A stretch of 64,000 bases of DNA, from positions 3,410,001-3,474,000 of the forward strand of contig NC_015145.1 of the NCBI RefSeq assembly GCF_000189535.1. The letters run 5' to 3'. The translations under genes were made by a program, and so were the position numbers. The notes beneath the pieces were generated by a model, which was given only the letters and a program-made list of their open reading frames with translations, ran no database searches and was not told the DNA's origin. Positions 50,913 to 58,735 of this stretch are shown piece after piece (positions within the stretch are counted from its first letter, which is position 1; every line of letters starts with the position of its first letter). This stretch comes from Pseudarthrobacter phenanthrenivorans Sphe3. GTDB lineage: Bacteria; Actinomycetota; Actinomycetes; Actinomycetales; Micrococcaceae.

Positions 50913-52975
50913 TGATCCAACAATCCGCCGCAGCGGAAACCAGAACTCATCCGGACGGCAGGACAGCCATTCCGCGCATCGCGCTGGTTGGCGTACACGG
51001 GTTCGGTGAACGGCACCTTGCCAACCTGGCCCGGCTTGAAGCGGCCGGAACGCTGGAACTGGTTGCGGTGGCCGACCCCAACCCGCCGGCGCCGGGGCAG
51101 CTGGCGGGTTGGGTGGCGGTGTTCAATGATCTGCCCCAGCTGCTGGCTGCCGGGCCAGGAGTCGACGTCGTCATTCTTGCTACCCCCATCCAGACCCATG
51201 CTCCCCTGGCCCTTGCGGCCCTGTCAGCGGGCAAGGACGTCTATGTGGAAAAACCTCCGGTGGCATCAATTGCCCAGTTCAAGGAGGTGCTGGACGCGGC
51301 CGCCGCTGCAGGCCGGCTGGTCCAGGCAGGCTTCCAGAGCCTCGGATCCCATGCCCTGCCTGCCATCCGTAGCCTGGTGGACTCCGGCGGCATCGGCGAA
51401 GTCCTGGGCCTCAGCGCCACCGGCGAATGGGTGCGCACCAAGGCCTACTTCAAACGTTCGCGCTGGGCAGGGAAACGCAGCCTGGACGGTGTCGACGTGG
51501 TGGACGGCGTGGCAACCAACGCCCTTGCCCATGCGGTAGCCACGGGCCTCCATCTGGCCGGAGCCCATACGATGGCCGACGTCGAATCAGTGGAGACGGA
51601 CCTCTACCGGGCACACGGCACCGAAAGTGACGACACCTCCATCATCCGCGTCCGCACCGCTGGTGGTTCCACGCTGCTGTGCGGACTGACGCTGTGCGCT
51701 CAGGAACAGCAGCGGCCCTTCGTGACGGTGCATGGCACCCGCGGCGAGATCACGCTCTTCTACACCGAGGACGAAGTGGTCATCAGCACCCCCGACGGCG
51801 AGCGCCGCGAGACATTCGGCCGCACTGACCTGCTGGAGAACCTTCTGGCTGCCCGCTCCAACGGGGCGCCGCTGCTGTGCGCCCTGGCAGACACCGGCGC
51901 CTTCACCACGGTGCTGGAAGCCATCCGGACAGCGCCCGCACCGCAACCAATCAGCCCCGGCCACATCTCGTGGGAGGGCGAGGGCGACGACGCCCACCCG
52001 GTGGTGCGCGGCATCGGTCCGCTGATCGAGCGCGCCGTCAAGGCCCAGGCCACCTTTGCGGAACTCGGCGTACCCTGGGCGCGGAAGCTCCCGCCGGTCC
52101 GAACGCTCACCCTGGACGGCAAAGCTGTAGCTGATTACCAGGACGGCAGCCGGATCCGGGCAGTGTCCTCTCCGCGGCCTTACCTGCACCCCGTCCGGAC
52201 CCTCGCCGGCACCGTGGTGACGGACCACCAGCCGCTGGACCATGTGTGGCACCTCGGCGCCGGAGTGGCCCTCCAGGATGTGGACGGCATCAACTTCTGG
52301 GGTGGCCGCACGTATACCCGGGCAGCGGGCCAGTACGTATGGCGCCCGGACCACGGCCGGATCACTATCCGGGACGCTGCAGTGGAGCAGACTGATGCCA
52401 CTGAAAGGCAGGAAGGCCGGCTGCAGGAGACGCTGTCCTGGGATGGGCCGGACGGCGCCCCCGTCCTGCTGGAGGACCGCACCTGGACCTGGGCCGGGGT
52501 CAGCGCCTCCACCTGGCGGCTGTCCCTTGACTTCGCCCTGTCCCCTGCGGGTGACCGGCCGGTGAGCCTGGGCAGCCCGGGCTCGAACGGCCGCTTCGAA
52601 GGTGGTTACGGCGGTTTTTTCTGGCGGCTGCCCGCCTGTGAAGGAGCACAAGTATGGACTCCTGCCGGCACCGGTGAATCAGAAATACATGGTTCAGTGA
52701 CGCCATGGCTTGCCTGGGCAGGAACGTTCGACGGCGGCGGGGCCACACTCATCTTCGTAGCCTCTGAGGGGTCCGCCGACCCCTGGTTCGTCCGGGTGGA
52801 CGGCTACCCCGGAGTGGGCCAATCACTTGCCTGGGACACCCCGGTCATCGCCGAACCGGGGCATCCGGTGCAGCGCGGCATCACCGTTTTCGTGGCCGAC
52901 GGCATCCTGGGCACCACCGACATCGAAGCACTCATCAACCAGCAGGGGAACCTTCATGAGCCAGACAACAGCTGA
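50912..52975 (+). CDS. Gfo/Idh/MocA oxidoreductase fused to a PmoA (DUF6807) domain
   Basis: Two-part protein of 687 aa. Residues about 22-400 are a Gfo/Idh/MocA oxidoreductase: RIALVGVHGFGERHLANLARL, VVILATPIQTHAPLALAAL, DVYVEKPPVASI. Residues about 405-680 match the PmoA / DUF6807 beta-rich domain: PRPYLHPVRTLAGTVVTDHQPLDHVWHLGAGVALQDVDGINFWGG is its typical start. The N-terminal part closely resembles the stand-alone protein at 32409. PmoA domains usually occur as separate proteins in glycan loci, so the fusion hints that the two act on one substrate. It overlaps the next gene by 20 bases. Confidence 0.82.
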   Translation: MIQQSAAAETRTHPDGRTAIPRIALVGVHGFGERHLANLARLEAAGTLELVAVADPNPPAPGQLAGWVAVFNDLPQLLAAGPGVDVVILATPIQTHAPLALAALSAGKDVYVEKPPVASIAQFKEVLDAAAAAGRLVQAGFQSLGSHALPAIRSLVDSGGIGEVLGLSATGEWVRTKAYFKRSRWAGKRSLDGVDVVDGVATNALAHAVATGLHLAGAHTMADVESVETDLYRAHGTESDDTSIIRVRTAGGSTLLCGLTLCAQEQQRPFVTVHGTRGEITLFYTEDEVVISTPDGERRETFGRTDLLENLLAARSNGAPLLCALADTGAFTTVLEAIRTAPAPQPISPGHISWEGEGDDAHPVVRGIGPLIERAVKAQATFAELGVPWARKLPPVRTLTLDGKAVADYQDGSRIRAVSSPRPYLHPVRTLAGTVVTDHQPLDHVWHLGAGVALQDVDGINFWGGRTYTRAAGQYVWRPDHGRITIRDAAVEQTDATERQEGRLQETLSWDGPDGAPVLLEDRTWTWAGVSASTWRLSLDFALSPAGDRPVSLGSPGSNGRFEGGYGGFFWRLPACEGAQVWTPAGTGESEIHGSVTPWLAWAGTFDGGGATLIFVASEGSADPWFVRVDGYPGVGQSLAWDTPVIAEPGHPVQRGITVFVADGILGTTDIEALINQQGNLHEPDNS

Positions 52976-54077
52976 CACCATCCCGCTCCAGGGCAGGACG
53001 GCCCCGGCATCCGCCCATGACCGGGCCATTAAACGCCAGCGTGTGCTGGACATCCTCGATGCCACGGGCCAGGAATCGCTGCTGCTCACCACCAACACAG
53101 CCCTGACATGGTATCTCGACGGCAGCCGCGTCCATATCAGCCTGGCCGGCGACCCCATCGCTGCCCTCCGGGTGGACCGGGACGGCGACCACCTGATCAC
53201 CTTGAACAATGAGGCTGGCCGCATCGCGGCCGAGGAACTGCCCGCAGGCGTCACCCTGCACTCCGTCCCGTGGTACGGCAACCTCCATGAGGCCGCGGCC
53301 GCCGTCGGACGTTCAGCCGGGGACGCGGCCGCGCCGCTGGCCGAAGCGGCCGTTGCCACTGAGCTGCGCGCCGCCCGCCAGCACCTGCTCCCGGGTGAAA
53401 GCGCGCGCTACTCGCAACTGTCCGCAGAGGTCGCCACCGTCATGACGGACGTCCTCTCCACCGCCCGCCCGGAAACCACGGAGTTCGAACTGGTATCCAG
53501 GCTCGCAGGTGGCGTCGTTGCGGCCGGGGCGGAGCCGCTTGTCCTGCTGTGCAACGGCAGCAGCCGCAGCGGATTCCGGCACCCGCTGGCCACCCACTCG
53601 CCCCTGGGCCGCCGCGCCATGGCCGTGGTGTGCGCCCGCCGGGACGGCATGGTTGCCAACATCACCCGCTGGATAAGGTTCGACGCCGGCACTCCCCAGG
53701 AGCGCGACGCCGAGGCACGCATCGCAGCAGTGGAGGCAGACATCTTCGACGCCACGGTTCCCGGCGCCCGGTTGGACCGGATCTTCGCGGAGATCCAGGC
53801 AGCCTACGCCCGGCACGGTTTCGGGGCCGACCAGTGGGAACAGCACCACCAAGGCGGCCCCGCGGGCTATGCGGGCCGTGATCCCCGCGTCACCGCTGCC
53901 GCCACCGATACCGTGGTCCTGAACCAGGCCTTCACGTGGAACCCCTCGGGCCCCGGCGTGAAGATCGAGGACACTGTCCAGCTCACCGAATCCGGCCTGC
54001 AGGTCCTCACGGTGGATCCACGCTGGCCCTCCGCCACGGTGAATGGCCTCCAGCGGCCGCTGACGCTGGAGCTCTGA
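52956..54077 (+). CDS. M24 (creatinase/aminopeptidase P-like) fold protein lacking metal ligands
   Basis: Protein of 373 aa with an N-terminal creatinase-like domain (about 25-130) and a pita-bread domain (about 145-355). In M24 peptidases two Asp residues, a His and two Glu bind metals. Here the first Asp site reads VVCARRDGMVANITRW, with neither usual Asp; the His region reads EQHHQGGPAGY; only the late GVKIEDTVQLTESGLQVLT keeps the final Glu. It is probably not a metallopeptidase; creatinase itself works without metal. ATG 52956 overlaps the fusion gene by 20 bases, so it is part of the same operon. Confidence 0.75.
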   Translation: MSQTTADTIPLQGRTAPASAHDRAIKRQRVLDILDATGQESLLLTTNTALTWYLDGSRVHISLAGDPIAALRVDRDGDHLITLNNEAGRIAAEELPAGVTLHSVPWYGNLHEAAAAVGRSAGDAAAPLAEAAVATELRAARQHLLPGESARYSQLSAEVATVMTDVLSTARPETTEFELVSRLAGGVVAAGAEPLVLLCNGSSRSGFRHPLATHSPLGRRAMAVVCARRDGMVANITRWIRFDAGTPQERDAEARIAAVEADIFDATVPGARLDRIFAEIQAAYARHGFGADQWEQHHQGGPAGYAGRDPRVTAAATDTVVLNQAFTWNPSGPGVKIEDTVQLTESGLQVLTVDPRWPSATVNGLQRPLTLEL

Positions 54078-54086
54078 GACGCCCGG

Positions 54087-54230
54087 ACGCTCTCTCAGTT
54101 CCTGCAGCAAAACCAGAAACGCTCTCTCAGTTGTGGCCGGAGTTCCGGCTACTGCTGAGAGAGCGTTTCGGCTAAAGCCACATCAACTGAAGGAGCGTTT
54201 CGGTTAAAGCGACATCAAGTGAGAGAGCGT
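54087..54230. repeat. Complex palindromic repeat region between convergent genes
   Basis: AAACGCTCTCTCAG (54117-54130) is the exact reverse complement of 54155-54168, with an inner palindrome GCCGGA/TCCGGC. ACGCTCTCTCAGTT occurs twice in direct orientation (54087 and 54119, 32-nt period). The 30-nt segment from 54161 is repeated from 54193 with three differences, again a 32-nt period, and GAGAGAGCGT recurs at 54221. It lies between the M24-like gene (+) and the aldehyde dehydrogenase gene (-). Confidence 0.85.
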
Positions 54231-54232
54231 CG

Positions 54233-55684
54233 CTAGGGGAGCTGGATGTCCCCGTCCACCCGGCGCGGGATGCCCAGCGGGTTGCTTTCGTGCAGGGCCG
54301 GGTGCAGGACTGATTCCGGAGCGTCCTGGTAGGCGACCGGACGCTGGAAGCGGCGGACCGCCGTCGCGCCCACCGACGTGAACAGCGAGGTGGTGGCCGG
54401 GTAGGGGCCGCCGTGCTGCTGGGCCCAGTTCACCGCAACCCCCGTGGGCCAGCCGTCAAACAGCACGCGGCCGGCAAGTTCGGAAAGCTGGTCGACGAGG
54501 GCTGAAATGTCCTCACCCGGCTGCGCGTGCAGGGTGGCGGTGAGGCTGCCCGGCACCTTGGCCAGGACTGTGGACAGCTCCTCCCGGTCCGCGTATTCGA
54601 TCAGCATGGTGGTGGGGCCGAAGCACTCCTCCAGCAGCTTTTCCGGACGCTCCAGCACCTTGGCTGCCGTAGTGGAAAAGACCACGGGAGCCGCCCCGTT
54701 GGCCACCGCGTCCTGGTCCACGCTGCCGCTCACCACATTGACGCCGTCCACGGACGCGAAGCTGTGCAGCCCGTCCGGGTAGGCCTCCGCAATCCGGCTG
54801 GTCAGCATGCCCAGGGCCGGCTTGTCCTTGCTGGCCGCCGCCACCTTCGCGGCAAAGTCTGTTCCAGCCGGGATGAAGACGAGCCCGGGCTTGGTGCAGA
54901 ACTGGCCGGCGCCCAAGGTGAAGGATCCGGCCAGACCCTCGGCAAGCTGGGGGGAACGTGCAGCCAAAGCTGCCTTCGTGACCACCACCGGGTTCAGGCT
55001 GCCCAGCTCGCCGTAGAACGGGATGGGGTCCGGACGGGATGTGGCAAGGTCAAAGAGGGCACGGCCGCCGGGGATGGAGCCGGTGAAGCCCACCGCCTTG
55101 ATGGCCGGATCCTGGACCAGCGCGGTTCCCACCTCGCGGCCACTCACCAGGGCGAACAGGCCTTCCGGAGCACCCGCTGCGCGCAACGCCTCGGCGACGA
55201 TTTCAGCCGTCCGCTCGGAAAGGCGGAGGTGGCCCGAGTGGGCCTTGACGATCACGGAGCAGCCCACGGCCAAAGCTGATGCGGTGTCGCCGCCTGCCAC
55301 AGAGAAGGCGAACGGGAAGTTCGACGCCGAGAAGACCGCCACCGGGCCAATGGGTCGCAGGATCCGGCGGAGGTCGGGCTTGGGGGGCGCGGAGTCCGGG
55401 TCCGCGTGGTCGACGATGGCTTCGAGGTACGAGCCCTCGGTGATGACGCGGGCGAACAGGCGCAGCTGGCCGGTGGTGCGGGCCACTTCGCCGGTGAGGC
55501 GGGTTGCGCCAAGGCTGGTCTCGGAATCGGCAATCTCCACCAGCTCGGCGGCGTTCGCGTCGAGCGCATCAGCCACGGCCGTGAGCCAGGCCGCGCGGTC
55601 AGCATCCGATGAAGCTGCAGAGATTTTGGCAGCCTGGGTGGCGGCAGCCGTGAGCTCGGACAGGGAAAGGGTTGCAGTTGTCAC
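54233..55684 (-). CDS. Aldehyde dehydrogenase, probable 2,5-dioxovalerate (alpha-ketoglutarate semialdehyde) dehydrogenase
   Basis: NAD(P)-dependent aldehyde dehydrogenase of 483 aa. Catalytic residues: Cys263 in GAGQFCTKPGL, Glu226 in FYGELGSLNPV, Asn122 in SASNFPFAFSVAGGDTA. The FGELGSxNP and QFCTxPGL forms are typical of 2-oxoglutarate semialdehyde dehydrogenases. The gene follows a sugar-acid dehydratase and kdgD on the minus strand, and KdgD makes exactly this semialdehyde, so it completes the route to 2-oxoglutarate. GTG 55684 gives a normal N-terminus. Confidence 0.88.
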   Translation of the reverse strand: MTTATLSLSELTAAATQAAKISAASSDADRAAWLTAVADALDANAAELVEIADSETSLGATRLTGEVARTTGQLRLFARVITEGSYLEAIVDHADPDSAPPKPDLRRILRPIGPVAVFSASNFPFAFSVAGGDTASALAVGCSVIVKAHSGHLRLSERTAEIVAEALRAAGAPEGLFALVSGREVGTALVQDPAIKAVGFTGSIPGGRALFDLATSRPDPIPFYGELGSLNPVVVTKAALAARSPQLAEGLAGSFTLGAGQFCTKPGLVFIPAGTDFAAKVAAASKDKPALGMLTSRIAEAYPDGLHSFASVDGVNVVSGSVDQDAVANGAAPVVFSTTAAKVLERPEKLLEECFGPTTMLIEYADREELSTVLAKVPGSLTATLHAQPGEDISALVDQLSELAGRVLFDGWPTGVAVNWAQQHGGPYPATTSLFTSVGATAVRRFQRPVAYQDAPESVLHPALHESNPLGIPRRVDGDIQLP

Positions 55685-55730
55685 GTCAGGTTCCTGTTCT
55701 CTGGATGGACGTTCGTGCGGACGTTCTTCG

Positions 55731-56834
55731 TTACGGTGCGTCCCGGAAGTGGAAGCCGAGGCCGGGCTGGTCGGTGAGGCTGACAAGGCTGTTGCTGAAC
55801 CTGACGGGCGCGGGGCCCGCGAGGATTCCCAGCTGCTCAAAGGATGCCTCTTCCACGTCCTCCACCAGGGTGGGCTCGGCGAGGGTCAGGGCGAGCTGGC
55901 CGGAGAGCTCGGGCAGCAGGTGCGGCATCACTTTGATGCTGTTGGTGCGGGCAAGCTCAACAATGCGCCGGAACGGGGTGATGCCTCCCACCCGGATGAT
56001 GTTGGGTTGGATGATGTCCACAGCTTCCGCCTCAATGAAATCCCGGAAGCGGTAGATGGTGTGCAGGTTTTCACCGAGGGCGATCGGTACCGGTGAGTGT
56101 TTGCGCAGCCTCCGGTAGGCCCAGAGGTCGTCGGCTCGGATGGGTTCCTCGAGCCACTCCAGCCCGAAGCCGGCCAGTACATCGAGGGCGCGGAGCGTGG
56201 TGGGCAGGTCCCAGCGCTGGTTCGCGTCGATCATCAACTTCCGGTCAGGGCCCAGGACGGAACGGACTGCGGCCACGCGTTCGGCGTCCTCGTTAATGTC
56301 CGGCTTGCCCACCTTGATTTTCACGGCCCGGTGCCCGGCTGCAACCCAGCGTTCGGTCTGCGCCACGAGCTCTTCGAGGGTGTAATGCAGGTTGACCCCG
56401 GAGCCGTACACCTCCGCTGACTCGTGCCGCTGGCCCAGGAGTCCGGTGACTGAGGTGTGTGCCCGGGAGGCCTGCAGGTCCCACAGCGCCAGGTCCACAC
56501 CCGCCATGGCAATGGTGGTCAGTCCACCGCCGCCGGCCTCATGCAGCCGTTTCCACAGGGCGTCCCAAACCACCTCGGGGTTGGCGGGCAGGCCGGTGAC
56601 GAACGGGGCGATGTCGTATTCGAGCAGGGCCTTGACGGCCTGCGGACCAATGGTGGGCGTCCAGGAGAAACCGTGCCCCGCGCCGCCGTCGTCCGTCTGG
56701 ATTTCGGTAGCGATCACATGGTTTTCCGGTGCCTCCGCGCCCCAGCTGCGGCGCAGCGGAACCGTGATGAGCCGGGTTGAAAGGCCCGTGATCCGCCGTA
56801 CTGTCCGGACAGCAACAGCCGCGGGGAGGCTCAT
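55731..56834 (-). CDS. Mandelate racemase/muconate lactonizing enzyme family sugar-acid dehydratase
   Basis: Enolase-superfamily protein of 367 aa. Catalytic pattern: Lys-Ile-Lys at 172-174 (VKIKVGKP), metal ligands Asp203 (LMIDANQRWD), Glu229 (WLEEP) and Glu255 (ALGENLH), and His305 (MPHLLPEL). Such proteins dehydrate aldonic or aldaric acids; next to kdgD and a 2-oxoglutarate-semialdehyde dehydrogenase, glucarate, galactarate or a related acid is the likely substrate. The stop codon of kdgD overlaps its ATG. Confidence 0.85.
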   Translation of the reverse strand: MSLPAAVAVRTVRRITGLSTRLITVPLRRSWGAEAPENHVIATEIQTDDGGAGHGFSWTPTIGPQAVKALLEYDIAPFVTGLPANPEVVWDALWKRLHEAGGGGLTTIAMAGVDLALWDLQASRAHTSVTGLLGQRHESAEVYGSGVNLHYTLEELVAQTERWVAAGHRAVKIKVGKPDINEDAERVAAVRSVLGPDRKLMIDANQRWDLPTTLRALDVLAGFGLEWLEEPIRADDLWAYRRLRKHSPVPIALGENLHTIYRFRDFIEAEAVDIIQPNIIRVGGITPFRRIVELARTNSIKVMPHLLPELSGQLALTLAEPTLVEDVEEASFEQLGILAGPAPVRFSNSLVSLTDQPGLGFHFRDAP

Positions 56835-57739
56835 CAGCGGCCCGCCAGCTCGTAGCCCTTGGCGAGGATGGCCTTCAGCTGCACAAGCTGTTCCTCGGTG
56901 GGGTCAACCAGCGGCGGGCGCACGGAGCCAACGGGAAGTCCGCCCAGCCGCAGGCCTGCCTTGATCAGCGAAACGCCGAAGCCGGGCGTCTGGTCGCGGA
57001 GGCGGACCAGCGGTGCGTAGAAGCCTTCGAGCAGGGCGTTGCGGCGGTCCTCATCGCCGGCTTCGTAGGCGTCGTAGTAGGCCTTGGCAATCTCCGGAGC
57101 CATCGCGAAGGCGGCCGAGGAGTAGAGCGGGATGCCCAGGCCGCGGTAGGCCCCCTGGGTCAGCTCCGCGGTCAGCAGTCCGTTGAAGAAGGCGAAGTCC
57201 TTGCGTCCGGTGGCCTTGACGGCGGACACGATTTCCTGGGCCAGGCCCACATCGCCCAGGCCGTCCTTGAAGCCGACGACCTTGGGATTGGCAGCCAGCC
57301 GCGCCATCGAGGCAGCCGTGAATTTGGCGTTGCCGCGGTGGTAGACAATCACCGGCAGGCTGCTGGCATTGGCCACGGCCTCGATGTAGGCAACGAGTCC
57401 GTCGGTGGGGCCGGTGACCAGGTATGGCGGGAGGACCAGGAGGGCGTCTGCCCCCGCCTCTTCCGCGGCGCGGGCGGCTGCAATCGCGTGGCCCAGCGGC
57501 CCGCCCGCGCCGGCAACTACCGGGACCTTTCCGGCAACGACCTCGACGGCGGCCGTCACCACGGTGCGCACCTCCTCGATGCTGAGGGCGTGGAACTCAC
57601 CGGTCCCGCAGGCGGGGAAGACGCCGCCGGGCCCGAATGGCAGCCGCGAGCTGATGTGTTCCTTGAGCAGGTCCACGTCAACGGCACCTTCGGCCGTGAA
57701 CGGGGTGACGGGAAAGAACAGTACGCCGTCGAATTTCAT
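56834..57739 (-). CDS. kdgD: 5-dehydro-4-deoxyglucarate dehydratase
   Basis: DapA-fold (beta/alpha)8 lyase of 301 aa that converts 5-dehydro-4-deoxy-D-glucarate to 2-oxoglutarate semialdehyde, CO2 and water. Schiff-base Lys158 lies in PKVVGFKDGLGD and the proton-relay Tyr133 in VIVYHRGN. The N-terminal VLFFPVTPF and the CGTGEFHALS loop are typical of KdgD as opposed to DapA or NanA. It overlaps the SDR gene by four bases (ATGA) and the dehydratase gene by one. Confidence 0.93.
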   Translation of the reverse strand: MKFDGVLFFPVTPFTAEGAVDVDLLKEHISSRLPFGPGGVFPACGTGEFHALSIEEVRTVVTAAVEVVAGKVPVVAGAGGPLGHAIAAARAAEEAGADALLVLPPYLVTGPTDGLVAYIEAVANASSLPVIVYHRGNAKFTAASMARLAANPKVVGFKDGLGDVGLAQEIVSAVKATGRKDFAFFNGLLTAELTQGAYRGLGIPLYSSAAFAMAPEIAKAYYDAYEAGDEDRRNALLEGFYAPLVRLRDQTPGFGVSLIKAGLRLGGLPVGSVRPPLVDPTEEQLVQLKAILAKGYELAGR

Positions 57740-58701
57740 GGTGTCTCCTTGGCTCCGCTGCCGGCAGTGACCAGCGCGGAGTTCTCTTCATTGAGGGTGG
57801 TGTGGGACTTGAGTTCGGTGCGCCAGCTGCGCGTGGGATGCCAGCCCAGGAGTTCCTGGGCTTTGGCTATGGAGAAGGCAGGGCTGGTTCCGGTGAGTCC
57901 TGCGCTGAGGGCTTCGCTCCCCGGCAGGAATTTCGGCATCAGTTCAGCCAGGGGTGCGGTGGCCAGGGCGTCTGCGGCTCCGACGAAAAAGGTTTCCCCG
58001 TTGGGAATGGCGGGCATCTTTTCCAGCAGCAGGTCCAGGAAATCCGCCACGTCCCGCGCATCGACGTAGTTGAAGAGGGCAGGGGCGGACAGCGCGGGAT
58101 CAGCGAGCCGCTCGGCGAGGGTGTGCCCTTGCTGGGTGGGCGCGCCTTCCCACTCTTCCGGGGAAATGACGTAGCAGGGGCGGAAGGCCGCGTACCGGAT
58201 CTTCTCACCTTGGGCGTTGGCGAAGGCCTGCACGGTCTGCTCGGCGATGAGTTTTGAGAGTGCGTAGGCGTTCCACGGCTTCGGCGGGGTCCGCTCGTCC
58301 AGCGGGAACGACGGCGGCAGCCAGCCTGCGGGCGATCCGTACCCCAGCACCGTGGGACTGCTGGCGGTGACAATCTTCTGCACGCCCACTTCCGTGGCGG
58401 CGCTGATGACAGCGAAGGCGAGGCGCGTGTTTGTGGCGAAAATGACGTCCTCTGGCGCGCTGAAAGGTACGGCAATCGCGGCGAGGTGGATGACGGCGTC
58501 GGGCGTTGTGTCACGGAGGAGGCGCAGCGCCTCACCCGGGGCCAGGAGGTCCGCGGTTTCCTGGACGACGCCCGCGGGCAGCTGGTCCGCCGGAACGGCG
58601 TCCCGGTCCACCGAGATAACGTGGTGGCCCTTTTCGGCGAGCCCCGCCACAACACTGCGGCCCAGCCGGCCGGAGCCGCCGGTCACGAAGATCCTGCTCA
58701 T
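57736..58701 (-). CDS. NAD-dependent epimerase/dehydratase (extended SDR) family protein
   Basis: Protein of 321 aa. Cofactor loop RIFVTGGSGRLGRSVV (GxxGxxG), catalytic YALSKLIAEQ (YxxxK) and KIVTASSPTVLGYG (Ser). C-terminal AQELLGWHPTRSW is common in extended SDRs. In the aldarate branch a uronate dehydrogenase would fit the neighbours (oxidising galacturonate or glucuronate to a lactone), but the C-terminal part does not match the characterised enzymes well, so the role is open. It starts 34 nt after the Gfo/Idh/MocA stop. Confidence 0.8.
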   Translation of the reverse strand: MSRIFVTGGSGRLGRSVVAGLAEKGHHVISVDRDAVPADQLPAGVVQETADLLAPGEALRLLRDTTPDAVIHLAAIAVPFSAPEDVIFATNTRLAFAVISAATEVGVQKIVTASSPTVLGYGSPAGWLPPSFPLDERTPPKPWNAYALSKLIAEQTVQAFANAQGEKIRYAAFRPCYVISPEEWEGAPTQQGHTLAERLADPALSAPALFNYVDARDVADFLDLLLEKMPAIPNGETFFVGAADALATAPLAELMPKFLPGSEALSAGLTGTSPAFSIAKAQELLGWHPTRSWRTELKSHTTLNEENSALVTAGSGAKETP

Positions 58702-58735
58702 GCTTGTTCCTTTGGTAGATGTTCCGGTGCAGGAA

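Noticed and set aside
54087..54230. CRISPR array
   Set aside because: Only two direct-repeat units exist, the segments between them are themselves repeats, and no cas gene is present.
57736..58701. Naming the SDR uronate dehydrogenase (udh)
   Set aside because: Gene context fits, but the C-terminal sequence and length do not match characterised uronate dehydrogenases well enough for a gene symbol.
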